Below, piece by piece: positions 1 through 9,196 of a stretch of DNA of 64,000 bases (its first letter is position 1; each line of letters begins with the position of its first letter). The translations under genes and the position numbers were made by a program. Under the pieces are notes generated by a model. That model worked only from the letters and a program-made list of their open reading frames with translations. It was not told the DNA's origin and did not search any database. Location of the stretch: the NCBI GenBank assembly GCA_025055175.1, contig JANWYT010000002.1, forward strand, positions 296,958 through 360,957, in the 5' to 3' direction. The stretch is from Anaerolineae bacterium. GTDB taxonomy: Bacteria > Chloroflexota > Anaerolineae > Aggregatilineales > Phototrophicaceae.

Positions 1-172
1 CCAGCGGCCCCAGCGCTTCCTGGCCTTCAGCAATGAGGACGACGCCGAACGGTCTTTGCTGGTCGTAGCATCGGTTAATCATCAGCTTATAGCGCTCCTC
101 AAAGATGTGGAGCTTGAGGGGCATGCCAGGAAATAAGACCGTATTTAGAGGAAAAAGTGCCAGCTCGTACAT
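1..172 (-). CDS. LON substrate-binding domain protein (N-terminal fragment)
   Basis: The gene starts at ATG 170-172 on the minus strand and runs off the window edge; about 57 residues are visible. The N-terminus reads MYELALFPLNTVLFPGMPLK, then HIFEERYKLMI, which is the characteristic start of the LON N-terminal (substrate-binding) domain, PF02190. Whether the protein is a stand-alone LON-domain protein (about 200 residues, common in bacteria) or a full Lon protease cannot be seen. Short stand-alone members normally begin with exactly this LFPL..VLFPG..LPL pattern, so I favour that. No ATPase or protease domain lies in the window. Confidence 0.75.
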   Translation of the reverse strand, partial: MYELALFPLNTVLFPGMPLKLHIFEERYKLMINRCYDQQRPFGVVLIAEGQEALGPL

Positions 173-268
173 GCTTCAGACCTCAAACAGCGCTTGAGCC
201 AGTGAGGCTCTCCTGGCTTTATTTTACACGCAAGCTCTGGTACAGGAGTCAGGGCTTTCACCGTCTGC

Positions 269-1450
269 TTACCTGATGTTGATCTGGGCGTGAGGGTGTT
301 GATAGACTGTTCGACCTTCGACGATGGTCATCTCCACTTCTAACTCTGGTGATAGAAGGACGAGATCAGCGTCTTTGCCGACTTCTAAGCTGCCTTTGCG
401 GTGTCCTACGCCAATGGCGCGCGCCGCATTACGACTGGTGATAGGCCAGACCTGCCAGAGAGCAGTGCTGGTAGCTTCTACAAAGCGTCTGACGCCTTCA
501 TCGAACAAGAGCGTACTCCCGGCCAGCGTTCCGTCGGGCAGATAAGCGGCGTCTTTGATAGCGACCTCACGGCCATCCTGCATGTAACGCGCATCTCGCG
601 GCATACCAGCGCCACGTACAGCGTCGGTGATGAGGATGATGCCATGCGCGCCTTTGCAGGCCCACAAAACTTGCATGGCGGCTGGATGGACGTGGATGCC
701 GTCGGCGATCAGTTCACAGACTAGTTCAGACATAGTGAGCGCTGCCCCGACCGTCCCTGGTTCGCGATGGTGCAGGCCTGTCATGGCGTTGAAAGTGTGA
801 GTCGTTTGTGACAGGCCTATCTCGACGGCTCGCTGCATGGTTCGGTAATCAGCAGAGGTATGGGCCGCGCTGACGGCAATCCCGCGCTGACGACAGGCCT
901 GGATTAGCCAGGCATTCTCAGGAAATTCGGGCGCCAAGGCCAGCAGCTTGATGACTCCCATGTCCAGCCAGGGCTGTGCTTCCTCGTGAGTAGCGCGGCG
1001 GATCTGCCGACCATCCTGCGCGCCGCACTTGTCGGGATTGAGGTACGGGCCTTCTAGGTGTGCGCCGAGCAACGTTGCGCCACCTTCGATCGGGCCTTGT
1101 GAGTTACGGATGGCTTGAAGTGCAGCAGTAATCTGCGCTTGGGGGGCTGTCCAGGTGGTGGCGAGGAAGCTCGTCACGCCATGTTGAGCGTAAAGCTTCG
1201 CCATCGCTTCCAGAGCTTCTGGGGTGGCGTCCATAGCTTCATAGCCTGCTCCGCCATGCGCGTGCAAGTCGATGAAGCCGGGTGCGAGATATTGGCCTGT
1301 AGCGTCAATAATTTGTACCAGATCGGGGAACGACGGTGCATGCCCACTACCAAAAGCGCTGATCTTGCCATCTTGAATTGCTAACCAGCCATTTTCAATC
1401 ACCTGTGTTGGGGTGATGAGGTGAGCGTTATCGATGAGTATAGCAGGCAT
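269..1450 (-). CDS. nagA: N-acetylglucosamine-6-phosphate deacetylase
   Basis: Amidohydrolase that removes acetate from GlcNAc-6-phosphate in the cytoplasm, feeding amino sugars into glycolysis or cell-wall recycling. The 393-residue protein has the family landmarks in order: a metal-binding HAHGG motif, HLEGPYLNP, SAAHTSADY, THTFNAMTGLHHREPG, the catalytic-Asp region ITDAVRGAG, and the C-terminal TSRNAARAIG / GKDADLVLL amidohydrolase tail. I chose the start at 1450 (MPAILIDNAH) because a GAGGAAG ribosome site sits just upstream and the further upstream reading frame is not family-like. It is divergent from the ferredoxin gene. No nagB or sugar transporter is next to it. Confidence 0.93.
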   Translation of the reverse strand: MPAILIDNAHLITPTQVIENGWLAIQDGKISAFGSGHAPSFPDLVQIIDATGQYLAPGFIDLHAHGGAGYEAMDATPEALEAMAKLYAQHGVTSFLATTWTAPQAQITAALQAIRNSQGPIEGGATLLGAHLEGPYLNPDKCGAQDGRQIRRATHEEAQPWLDMGVIKLLALAPEFPENAWLIQACRQRGIAVSAAHTSADYRTMQRAVEIGLSQTTHTFNAMTGLHHREPGTVGAALTMSELVCELIADGIHVHPAAMQVLWACKGAHGIILITDAVRGAGMPRDARYMQDGREVAIKDAAYLPDGTLAGSTLLFDEGVRRFVEATSTALWQVWPITSRNAARAIGVGHRKGSLEVGKDADLVLLSPELEVEMTIVEGRTVYQHPHAQINIR

Positions 1451-1579
1451 GGTGGTCTTCCTCAGGCACGGTCGCCTGAAAGATGAGTTTTGTGCATACG
1501 CTGATTTTAGCCTAATCTGCGGCGTGGTAAACGGTGTGAGACTAAGAAAGAACGACAAAGCGCTGTCTTTGGAGAGATT

Positions 1580-1921
1580 ATGCCCCGCGTGACGATACTT
1601 GAAGGCCAGAATGCCCAAACCATTGAAGTGCAACAAGGCGCTAACCTGCGCCGTGCGCTGCTAAACGCTGGCTATAGCCCCTATGCTGCTTTGACGCGCC
1701 GCTTAAATTGTGGAGGGCGCGGCTTGTGCGCAACTTGTGGCGTGTGGATCGTCAAGTCCGAGCCACAACCGCAACACTGGCACGACCGTTTGGCCTCTGC
1801 ATTTGGCTATCCGCGTTTGTCATGCCAGATTAATGTCAATTCAGATATGACCATACGCCTCGTTGAGGACAAGATCATCTGGGGCAGCCGCGATAGTCAG
1901 CGCGCGCGTCGCTGGTCGTAG
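1580..1921 (+). CDS. 2Fe-2S ferredoxin, adrenodoxin-type spacing
   Basis: Small (113 aa) cytoplasmic electron carrier. Cysteines C44, C50, C53 and C82 follow the C-x5-C-x2-C...C pattern of plant/adrenodoxin-type beta-grasp ferredoxins, within LNCGGRGLCATCGVW. A TTTGGAGAG ribosome site precedes the ATG. The C-terminus after C82 is short and ends in an Arg-rich stretch. There is no reductase or oxygenase gene next to it, so its partner is unknown. The fold assignment is firm; the physiological role is not. Confidence 0.85.
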   Translation: MPRVTILEGQNAQTIEVQQGANLRRALLNAGYSPYAALTRRLNCGGRGLCATCGVWIVKSEPQPQHWHDRLASAFGYPRLSCQINVNSDMTIRLVEDKIIWGSRDSQRARRWS

Positions 1922-2035
1922 CTACATGTCGACAACATCTGCTCATCTGCTGCGCTCTGAGGCTAGGTAAGATGGAAGGGCTTTGGGGGATCAGAAGACA
2001 TGTAGACTGCTGAGCGATCCACGAGGGACACTGCC

Positions 2036-3064
2036 TTGAAACTTGCTACGCACACCAACGATGCGGCTTTTGATCGTTTGCGTGACGAGTGGAATGCGCT
2101 CGTCTATCGCAGTCAAGCGAACAGCGTCTTCAGCCTGTGGGAATGGCACTTTCACTGGTGGCAATCCTATCAGCCTGGCGAATTGCACATTGTGACTTTC
2201 CACGACACGGATCATCAGTTAGTGGGCCTCGCGCCTCTGTTCATTGAGAAACATCCTGAGTACGGCCGTGTGCTGCGGATCATCGGCAGCGATGATGTTA
2301 CCGATTATCTAGACATCATCATCGATCAGAAATGCATAGCAGCTGTCCAGGCTGCCTTCGTGGAATATCTGGTGAGTGCGCAAGACGCCTTCGACATGCT
2401 AGAGCTTTGCAACATCCGCCAGGACTCGCCAACCTACAATCATCTGCCCAAGCTACTCGAACACTGTGGTTTCGATGTTGTAACGCGCCAGCAGGAAGTT
2501 TGTCCGATCATCCAACTCCCCGACAGCTTCGAAGCCTACCTTGACGGGTTGGATAGCAAGCAGGCTCGCGAACTACGTCGTAAGCTGCGCATTGTCGATG
2601 CCCAGATGGGAGCTGTTCAGTGGTATATTGCAGGGCCAGAACACAACATTCAAGTTGAAGCCGAGCGCTTCATCGACCTCATGCGCCAAAGCCACCCAGA
2701 GAAGGCAACCTTCTTAGAGAACGACCAACACAGCGCCTTCTTTCGCGCCATCATGCCTGCGATGTACAACCTGGGTTGCCTCCAGCTCAACTTTCTAACA
2801 GTGAACGAGGAAGCCGTGGCTGCTTACCTCAACTTCGACTATCAGGGGCATATCCTAGTCTACAACTCTGGCCTTGCGCCTCAGCGCTATGCCAACCTGA
2901 GTCCTGGAATTGTGCTGCTGTGCTATAACATCCAACATGCCATCGCCCAGGGACGGAAAACCTTTGATTTCCTGCGTGGAGACGAAAACTACAAATACCG
3001 CATGGGTGCGAAAGATACCATCATCTACAACATCCGAGGCCGAATCATGCGCGCTATGGAGTGA
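2036..3064 (+). CDS. GNAT-fold acetyltransferase of the CelD/BcsL (FemAB-like) type
   Basis: 342-residue protein resembling the Acetyltransf_6 (CelD) family, GNAT-like enzymes often found in polysaccharide or envelope gene sets. Supporting segments are FSLWEWHFHWWQSYQPG near the N-terminus, VGLAPLFIEK, and the C-terminal GHILVYNSGLAPQRYANLSPGI and FDFLRGDENYKYRMGA motifs, typical of the second GNAT half. The start is a TTG at 2036, with ACGAGGGA a few bases upstream; an ATG-initiated form would lose conserved sequence. It ends 3 bases before the glycosyltransferase gene, so the two are probably co-transcribed. The substrate is unknown. Confidence 0.75.
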   Translation: MKLATHTNDAAFDRLRDEWNALVYRSQANSVFSLWEWHFHWWQSYQPGELHIVTFHDTDHQLVGLAPLFIEKHPEYGRVLRIIGSDDVTDYLDIIIDQKCIAAVQAAFVEYLVSAQDAFDMLELCNIRQDSPTYNHLPKLLEHCGFDVVTRQQEVCPIIQLPDSFEAYLDGLDSKQARELRRKLRIVDAQMGAVQWYIAGPEHNIQVEAERFIDLMRQSHPEKATFLENDQHSAFFRAIMPAMYNLGCLQLNFLTVNEEAVAAYLNFDYQGHILVYNSGLAPQRYANLSPGIVLLCYNIQHAIAQGRKTFDFLRGDENYKYRMGAKDTIIYNIRGRIMRAME

Positions 3065-3067
3065 TCT

Positions 3068-4321
3068 ATGACCCTCCGACGACTCGCCATCATCAGCGTC
3101 CATGCCAGCCCCCTAGCTCCCTTCGGCGGCAAAAAGACAGGCGGCATGAACGTCTACGTCCGTGAATTGGCGCAGGAATTGGCACGACGCGGGATTGAGG
3201 TCGATATTTTCACGCGGCGCTCTTCGGAGGATGAGCCTGAGGTTGATGAGCGCCTCGGATCAGGGATACGCGTCGTCTATCTGACAGCAGGTGGCGTGCG
3301 ACCACTCAGCCCTGATGAATTGTATCCGCACCTGTCCGAGTTCACGGCCAAGTTGATAGCCTTCGCTACTATGCGCAGCCTGCGCTATGACATGGTGTAC
3401 AGCCACTACTGGCTGAGCGGTTGGGTGGCCCAGAAGCTCAAGGAAGCTTGGAATGTGCCTTTCGTGCAGATGTTTCACACGTTGGGACAGATGAAGCGCC
3501 GACTGCAAACCAGTGACGCGCTACTGCCCGATCAGCGGATTAGCACCGAAACGCAAATTGTCGAGTGGGCTGATCGGATCATCGCCGCTACGCCGGCAGA
3601 ACATGCGCAACTGCTCTGGTTGTATCGCGCTAAGCGGTGCAAAATCGACATTGTGCCGCCAGGCGTGAACACGGCTCGGTTTACGCCACTTTCACAAGAA
3701 GAAGCTAAAGCGCGCCTGGGCTTTGAAGCGTGCCATGTGCTGCTCTTTGTCGGTCGGTTAGAGCCGTTGAAAGCTGTAGACAGCGTGCTGAAGGCCCTGG
3801 CCCACATTCGCGACGTTGCGCCACGTCTGTTGGACAGCTTGTGCTTCGTTGTAGTTGGGGGTGACCTGGAATCAGACGATGCAGAGATGCTGCGTCTGCG
3901 TCGCCTCACGGATGAACTAAACTTGCGAGAGGTGGTGAAGTTCATGGGTGCGCGCGAACCCCATGAACTCCCGTTGTTCTACGCGGCCGCCAGTGCTGTC
4001 GTCATGCCTTCAGATTACGAGTCGTTTGGCATGGTCGCGCTCGAAGCGATGGCCAGTGGTCGTCCCGTCATTGCTTCGCGAGTAGGCGGGCTAGCCTTTG
4101 TCGTGCGCGACTCGGAGACTGGTTACACCGTGCCAGTGCGCGACAGTCAAGCTCTGGCTGAGAAGATCATTGTGCTGCTCAACGACGCATCTCAGCGACA
4201 AGCTATGGGTCTGCGTGCTTCGCAGTTGGCGCTTGAATACGCTTGGTCGAACATCGCTGACCGTCTATTGGCAATCTTTAATGATGTTCAAGGCCAACGG
4301 GTCAGCCGCCGTAAGCATTAG
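3068..4321 (+). CDS. GT4-family glycosyltransferase (GT-B fold)
   Basis: 417-residue retaining glycosyltransferase. The N-terminal domain opens with the nucleotide-sugar enzyme signature GGKKTGGMNVYVRELA, as in MshA and sucrose-phosphate synthase-like proteins. The C-terminal domain has LLFVGRLEPLK and the E-x7-E motif ESFGMVALE (about residues 318-326) followed by ASGRPVIAS. It lies 3 bases after the CelD-like acetyltransferase, so a joint role in modifying a glycan or glycolipid is plausible. The acceptor cannot be read from sequence. Its last 20 bases overlap the convergent small gene ending at 4302. Confidence 0.88.
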   Translation: MTLRRLAIISVHASPLAPFGGKKTGGMNVYVRELAQELARRGIEVDIFTRRSSEDEPEVDERLGSGIRVVYLTAGGVRPLSPDELYPHLSEFTAKLIAFATMRSLRYDMVYSHYWLSGWVAQKLKEAWNVPFVQMFHTLGQMKRRLQTSDALLPDQRISTETQIVEWADRIIAATPAEHAQLLWLYRAKRCKIDIVPPGVNTARFTPLSQEEAKARLGFEACHVLLFVGRLEPLKAVDSVLKALAHIRDVAPRLLDSLCFVVVGGDLESDDAEMLRLRRLTDELNLREVVKFMGAREPHELPLFYAAASAVVMPSDYESFGMVALEAMASGRPVIASRVGGLAFVVRDSETGYTVPVRDSQALAEKIIVLLNDASQRQAMGLRASQLALEYAWSNIADRLLAIFNDVQGQRVSRRKH

Positions 4322-4622
4322 GAATATCAGCGACTGTGCGGTTGATGTACGGCTCTTGCTCAGTGATTTCTACAACGTCCTCTTCTCTGAGGGTGTTCTG
4401 GCCCTTGTGATAGAGGACGTTGTTGAAACCGTCAAAACGGTAGCGACGACTGATCCAGCCATGTGTGGGGTGCTGAAAGACGACGTTGAATTGGATAGCT
4501 TCGTCTTCTAGCAGGAGTTTTTCGTCAACAATCCACACCGGCGCGTACTGCTCCAGGTGAGGGATAGCCTTTTTGTCGCGTTTAGCCTTGAGTTCTGAAG
4601 CGACGACGATTTCTTCGACCAT
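4302..4622 (-). CDS. conserved hypothetical protein, 106 aa
   Basis: I do not recognise the family. The 106-residue soluble protein is charged at the N-terminus (SELKAKRDKKAIP) and beta-rich in the middle (WIVDEKLLLEDEAIQFNVVF, HPTHGWISRRYRFDGF), without Cys or membrane segments. The start at 4622 has a GAGG ribosome site 7 bases upstream and a promoter-like pair at 4660-4688. It converges on the glycosyltransferase gene with a 20-base tail-to-tail overlap. Reading-frame length, ribosome site and promoter support a real gene; function is unknown. Confidence 0.65.
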   Translation of the reverse strand: MVEEIVVASELKAKRDKKAIPHLEQYAPVWIVDEKLLLEDEAIQFNVVFQHPTHGWISRRYRFDGFNNVLYHKGQNTLREEDVVEITEQEPYINRTVADIPNAYGG

Positions 4623-4659
4623 GTGCTACCTCGGAGAGAAGATAGATGAAATATCCCGC

Positions 4660-4688
4660 ATTGTAGCGATTCCGCGCCCACCCTACAA
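4660..4688 (-). promoter_or_regulatory. sigma70-type promoter for the 106-aa gene
   Basis: On the minus strand TTGTAG (4683-4688) is separated by 17 bases from TACAAT (4660-4665). The expected start of transcription is about 30 bases upstream of the ATG at 4622. Confidence 0.55.
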
Positions 4689-4704
4689 GCGCGCGACGCA
4701 TTCG

Positions 4705-4713
4705 TGCTAAGAT
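4705..4713 (+). promoter_or_regulatory. extended -10 element (TGC-TAAGAT) for the CAP-domain gene
   Basis: TGC followed by TAAGAT places transcription start near 4720, only a few bases before the GTG/ATG start at 4724/4727, so the mRNA may be leaderless or nearly so. No clear ribosome site is present, which fits. Confidence 0.4.
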
Positions 4714-4723
4714 GAGCTAGCAT

Positions 4724-6277
4724 GTGATGAGGATAGTAATCGTGCGCGCGCGGAAGTTAGCAATCACAGTTTGGGCTTTTCTCTTCAGTCTGGCGTCAGT
4801 GACGAGTCAAGATGCTGTCAGCAGCGAGTTACTCCACCTCGTCAACGAAGCACGTCAGACCGCAGGCGCACCTCCCCTGTCCTCCAATTCTGCACTCAGG
4901 CAGACCGCGCAGCGCCATAGCGACGACATGGCCAGGATGCAGCGACTCTCTCACGTAGGCAGCGATGGATCACAGTTCTGGGAGCGTGCAGCCCAAGCAG
5001 GCTACGTCATGACCAGCGGCGCGGAAAACGTCCTGAGCCGCTACGATACGTCGGCACGCGGCGCTTTTGAGCAATGGCGCAGCAGCCAGGCTCACAACGC
5101 CAACATGATGAATTCTGCCTATCAGGAGATAGGGATTGCCTGGGCCACAGCCAGCGACGGGCAGGTGTATTTCACAATGGTCTTGGGCAGCAGAGCTGAT
5201 TTTGCGCCCCCCGCTGCAACCAGCAGCATGCCGCAGGTCGTTGTGCCTAGTGCTACACCATTCATCCTGCTGCCCACGTCTACACCTCTCATCGGGGTCA
5301 GTGCGTCTATCCCGATGTTGACACCAAGCGCCACCCTCATCCCTGATCCGCGCATTGCCACGCTGATCGCTCCTTTGCCCACCAACACCCTTAATCCGAT
5401 CTTCTTGACACCTGTGCCGACTCGGATGCCAATCCAGGCTTCTCAGACTTCTGGTATTGTCCCCAACCAGGCTTTGCCGTCGCCAAGCCCAGTGGTGCGC
5501 ACTGACATTCGGATGGTCTACAATCAACAGTGGTTTGCGCTTATCAACAACACAAATAAGTCCCTGTGGCTAGCTGGCCTAAGCTTCAGCAGCAGCGGCG
5601 GTCGCTTCTCCGCTGAGCGCTGGTCGGTGAACATGGAAGAGGTGAGGCCCAACCGTTGCTTTATGCTTTGGGGCATAGACTCTCCGACGCGCTACGGCGC
5701 ACCCAGCTGTCGGCTTCTGGCGTGGGCAGCCATCAACGATAACAGCGATTTTTGGCGCGGGACAAACAGCTTCCGCGTAGAACGTTATGGCGAATTCTTG
5801 GGAGAATGCCAAGTGTCGGCAGGAACTTGTGAGCTGTCGCTCAGGCCGATGGCAAACTCGGAGGCGCACACAACTATCTCAAGCGGCGCTCGGCCTGCAA
5901 GCTCTACTACGAACGGATCGGGAACAATTCGCCTGATCCGTGACGACCTGGGGGTGACGCTCATCAATTCTTCCGAGCGTGTACAAGATTTGAGTGACTT
6001 GGTGTTTGAGAGCGAGAGTGGCGTCTTTGTGGCAGAACAGTGGAACACTCCTAATTTGACTCGACCGCTGAACAGGTATCCGCATGGAGACTGTTTACAA
6101 GTATGGGCTGTCGGATCGCTGGGGTTGCCAAAGCCCCGCGAATGCCGTTATCGCCATGCCTGGGTGGCCGTCGCTGAAGACGCTCAATTCTGGCGCAGCA
6201 GCGAGTATCGCGTGCGCTCAGGAAGCCAGGTGATCGCTACTTGTCGGATGGACGTTTGCGAATTTAATCTGCCATAA
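4724..6277 (+). CDS. secreted CAP (SCP/PR-1) domain protein with two C-terminal four-Cys repeats
   Basis: 517-residue exported protein. Residues 1-29 are a signal peptide (basic start, hydrophobic AITVWAFLFSLASV, cleavage near SQDA). Residues 35-155 are a CAP domain: LVNEARQTAG, the first His in QRHSDDMA (H65), GAENV (E101) and H124, the usual metal-site residues. Residues 160-258 are a Pro/Thr/Ser linker. Then come two homologous modules, about 262-372 and 402-516, sharing xCFxxWG/xCLQVWA, a second Cys before a Trp-containing strand, FWR, and a closing pair of Cys (C312/329/362/369 and C457/474/507/512). I do not recognise this module. Start is GTG 4724 or ATG 4727. Confidence 0.85.
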   Translation: MMRIVIVRARKLAITVWAFLFSLASVTSQDAVSSELLHLVNEARQTAGAPPLSSNSALRQTAQRHSDDMARMQRLSHVGSDGSQFWERAAQAGYVMTSGAENVLSRYDTSARGAFEQWRSSQAHNANMMNSAYQEIGIAWATASDGQVYFTMVLGSRADFAPPAATSSMPQVVVPSATPFILLPTSTPLIGVSASIPMLTPSATLIPDPRIATLIAPLPTNTLNPIFLTPVPTRMPIQASQTSGIVPNQALPSPSPVVRTDIRMVYNQQWFALINNTNKSLWLAGLSFSSSGGRFSAERWSVNMEEVRPNRCFMLWGIDSPTRYGAPSCRLLAWAAINDNSDFWRGTNSFRVERYGEFLGECQVSAGTCELSLRPMANSEAHTTISSGARPASSTTNGSGTIRLIRDDLGVTLINSSERVQDLSDLVFESESGVFVAEQWNTPNLTRPLNRYPHGDCLQVWAVGSLGLPKPRECRYRHAWVAVAEDAQFWRSSEYRVRSGSQVIATCRMDVCEFNLP

Positions 6278-6374
6278 ATTTGCACAAACGAGTCCATCAC
6301 ATTTAACAAGTGCTTCATCTGACCTCCTGCGCTAGGATGACGGACTGAATACGCACCGACGGAGCAATGATATC

Positions 6375-7640
6375 ATGTCGAAAAAAGGCAGCGTGAAGAA
6401 AGTCGTCCTAGCTTACAGCGGCGGCCTGGACACCTCGGTCATCGTCCCCTGGCTGCGCAACAACTACGGCTGCGAAGTCGTCTGCTTTACAGCCGACATT
6501 GGCCAGGAAGAAGAGCTGGACGGCTTGGAAGAGAAGGCGCTCAAGAGCGGAGCCAGTAAGCTATACATCAAAGATTTACGCGAGGAATTTTTGCTGGAAT
6601 ACGTCTATCCGACTATGCAAGCTGGGGCAGTTTACGAACGCGAATATCTGCTAGGCACGTCTTTTGCGCGTCCGCTGATCGCTAAATACCTGGTGAAAAT
6701 CGCCGAACAAGAAGGCGCAGACGCCGTAGCGCATGGCGCTACTGGCAAGGGCAACGATCAAGTACGTTTTGAGTTGACTGTCATGGCGCTCAATCCCAAA
6801 CTTCATATTATCGCTCCCTGGCGTGAATGGGAGATTCGCAGTCGTGAAGACGCCCTGGCCTACGCCCAGGAGTTCAACGTGCCAGTGTCTCAGACGGAGA
6901 AGGACATTTACAGTCGCGATCGCAATCTGTTCCACCTCTCTCATGAGGGCGGCCTGCTGGAAGACCCCTGGAATGAGCCGGAGGCGCGTATGTTTCAGAT
7001 CACGCGCAGCCCAGAAGATGCGCCTGACGAACCGCGCTATATCACGATCGACTTTGAAAAAGGCATACCCGTCGCTGTCGATGGTCAGCGCATGGGGGCG
7101 GTTGATCTGTTCGTGTTGCTCAACAAGATTGCTGGCGAACATGGCATTGGACGCGCCGACATCGTAGAAAACCGACTGGTAGGCATGAAGAGTCACGGGG
7201 TCTACGAGACCCCAGCTGGCACACTGATTCGGCGCGCGCACCAAATCCTGGAGAGCATTTGCCTGGACAAACACACCATGCACTTCAAGGACTTCATCGC
7301 AGTGAAGTACGCAGAACTAGTTTACAACGGTCTATGGTTTACGCGCCTGCGCGAGGCGCTGGATGCTTTTGTGGCTGTGACGCAGGAGAACGTCACTGGC
7401 ACAGTGCGTCTCAAGCTTTACAAAGGCAACATCATCGTGGCCGGACGCAAGAGTCCGTACAGCCTATATCGCGAGGATTACGCTTCTTTTGGCGAAGAAA
7501 ACGTCTACAATCAGCAAGATGCGCATGGCTTCATCCGCTTGTTTGGCTTGCCGATGAAAGTTGAAGCGCTGTTGGACATCGACGGCAGTGGTGAGAGTCG
7601 TTACCACCGTCCCGATTACAGCCGCTTCAAGCGCGACTGA
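6375..7640 (+). CDS. argG: argininosuccinate synthase
   Basis: Joins citrulline and aspartate using ATP in arginine synthesis. The 421-residue protein has the N-type ATP pyrophosphatase loop YSGGLDTSV (residues 14-22), the [15 protein letters not shown] signature, and the IIAPWREWE and [14 protein letters not shown] motifs. Length is slightly above the usual 400 or so, from a short basic N-terminus. A GGAG site lies 10 bases before the ATG at 6375. It is followed after 95 bases by argH, with a strong hairpin between the two. Confidence 0.97.
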   Translation: MSKKGSVKKVVLAYSGGLDTSVIVPWLRNNYGCEVVCFTADIGQEEELDGLEEKALKSGASKLYIKDLREEFLLEYVYPTMQAGAVYEREYLLGTSFARPLIAKYLVKIAEQEGADAVAHGATGKGNDQVRFELTVMALNPKLHIIAPWREWEIRSREDALAYAQEFNVPVSQTEKDIYSRDRNLFHLSHEGGLLEDPWNEPEARMFQITRSPEDAPDEPRYITIDFEKGIPVAVDGQRMGAVDLFVLLNKIAGEHGIGRADIVENRLVGMKSHGVYETPAGTLIRRAHQILESICLDKHTMHFKDFIAVKYAELVYNGLWFTRLREALDAFVAVTQENVTGTVRLKLYKGNIIVAGRKSPYSLYREDYASFGEENVYNQQDAHGFIRLFGLPMKVEALLDIDGSGESRYHRPDYSRFKRD

Positions 7641-7673
7641 TCGACGGCGACAGCTTGCGACGACTAGCGTTCT

Positions 7674-7697
7674 GAAGGCAGCCAAAGGGTTGCCTTC
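7674..7697 (+). terminator. argG-argH intergenic hairpin
   Basis: A 10-bp stem (7674-7683 with 7688-7697, one G-U pair) closed by an AAAG loop, followed by TTCAGTTT. It may be a weak terminator or an mRNA-stabilising hairpin that lowers argH expression relative to argG. The T-run is interrupted, so full termination is doubtful. Confidence 0.5.
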
Positions 7698-7735
7698 TTC
7701 AGTTTGAGCAGAGGCACATTTTGAGGAGCGTACAC

Positions 7736-9103
7736 ATGAGGTTGTGGGGTGGAGCGTTCAACGAGCCGAGTGACCAAGATTTGCAGCGGCTGAACGACAG
7801 CATTGGCTTCGATAAGCGCATGGCCTACCAGGATATTCAGGGGAGCATAGCCTACGCACTGGCTATTGCTCAGGCAGGCGTCATCACTGCTCAAGATGCT
7901 GAGCGAATCGTGGAAGGGTTGAAGCAGGTGCTGATCGAATTCGAGTCGGGAAGCTTCGTCCTTCGGCCTGGCGACGAAGATATTCACACAGCGGTTGAGC
8001 GGCGTCTGATGGAGCTGATCGGGCCTCTAGGCGGTCGACTGCACACTGGGCGCAGCAGGAACGATCAGGTTGCCACCGACTTCCGCCTGTGGACGATGCG
8101 GGCCATTGACGATCTACGCGCGCAAATACGGGCCATGCAGGTCGCGTTGATTGAGCAGGCTCAAGCTCACATCGACTGGCTCATGCCTGGATATACTCAC
8201 TTGCAACCCGCGCAGCCCATCACAGTAGGCCATTGGCTGATGAGCTTCTTCTGGATGCTGAAGCGCGACGACGATCGGCTGGAGCAAGCGCGCCGAAGGA
8301 CAGCTGTATCTCCGCTAGGTTCTGGGGCGCTGGCTGGCACGCCTTTCGCTATAGATCGAGAGGCGCTGGCTGAAGCGCTGGGCTTTGCTGAGTGCAGCCA
8401 GAACAGCCTGGATGCTGTCAGTGATCGAGATTTTGTGGCCGAGGTACTATTCGACTGTGCGCTGCTGGGGACTCATCTCAGCCGATTGGCTGAAGACCTG
8501 ATTATCTACAGCAATCCTGCCTTCGGTTACGTCACTTTGCATGATCGCTATAGCACGGGCAGCAGCCTCATGCCCCAGAAGCGCAACCCTGATCCGATGG
8601 AGCTGGCGCGTGGCAAGGCTGGACGACTCATTGGCAACTTGACAGGCCTGCTAGCCACACTTAAAGGACTGCCCAGCGCCTACAACAAGGATTTGCAAGA
8701 AGACAAAGAAGCTTTGTTCGACAGCTGTGATAACTTGATGGCGCTCATGCCCGTGCTGACGGCGGTCATTCATTCGCTCAAGCTCAACCGCGACAAGATG
8801 GAAGCTGGTCTGAGCCAGGACATGCTGGCGACGGACATGGCCGATTATCTGGTGCGCAAGGGCGTGCCTTTCCGAGAGGCTCATCACATAGTTGGGCGAG
8901 CTGTACGTTTAGCAGCCGAGCAAGGCGTGGGTCTGTTGAGCGTCCCTGTCCAAGCGCTGCAAGCACTTTGCCCCCTATTTGAAGACGATCTGAGCGAAAG
9001 CTTGAGCTTCGCAGCCAGCGTAGCCAAGCGCCAGGCGACGGGAGGCACAGCTCCTCAGGCGGTGCAGCGACAGATTGATCTCGCGCGACGGCTCTTGAGC
9101 TGA
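7736..9103 (+). CDS. argH: argininosuccinate lyase
   Basis: Splits argininosuccinate to arginine and fumarate, the last step of arginine synthesis. The 455-residue protein has the fumarase/lyase superfamily signature GSSLMPQKRNPD around residue 275 (catalytic Ser in the flexible loop), the HTGRSRNDQVATDFRLW motif and GYTHLQPAQP with the catalytic His. I use ATG 7736 (MRLWGGAF) rather than an in-frame TTG at 7721, because GAGGAG is 7 bases upstream of 7736 and RLWGG.F is the normal N-terminus. It pairs with argG just upstream. Confidence 0.97.
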   Translation: MRLWGGAFNEPSDQDLQRLNDSIGFDKRMAYQDIQGSIAYALAIAQAGVITAQDAERIVEGLKQVLIEFESGSFVLRPGDEDIHTAVERRLMELIGPLGGRLHTGRSRNDQVATDFRLWTMRAIDDLRAQIRAMQVALIEQAQAHIDWLMPGYTHLQPAQPITVGHWLMSFFWMLKRDDDRLEQARRRTAVSPLGSGALAGTPFAIDREALAEALGFAECSQNSLDAVSDRDFVAEVLFDCALLGTHLSRLAEDLIIYSNPAFGYVTLHDRYSTGSSLMPQKRNPDPMELARGKAGRLIGNLTGLLATLKGLPSAYNKDLQEDKEALFDSCDNLMALMPVLTAVIHSLKLNRDKMEAGLSQDMLATDMADYLVRKGVPFREAHHIVGRAVRLAAEQGVGLLSVPVQALQALCPLFEDDLSESLSFAASVAKRQATGGTAPQAVQRQIDLARRLLS

Positions 9104-9140
9104 TCGTCGTTGGTTGATAGCGCTAGAAAGCTACAAGCCC

Positions 9141-9146
9141 TATAAT
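9141..9146 (+). promoter_or_regulatory. candidate -10 box (TATAAT) for the FHA/Clp-N kinase pair
   Basis: A perfect TATAAT about 50 bases before the FHA start codon. The nearest -35-like sequence (TTGATA, 9114-9119) is spaced 21 bases, longer than usual, so only the -10 is supported. Confidence 0.4.
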
Positions 9147-9196
9147 CAGAAGCGGAGCATTGTACTCACAAATGCCTGGTTTTTTGAGGCCTGAGC

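Noticed and set aside
6651..7283. Open frame of 210 codons opposite argG
   Set aside because: Antisense shadow of a strongly conserved enzyme, with no ribosome site or domain.
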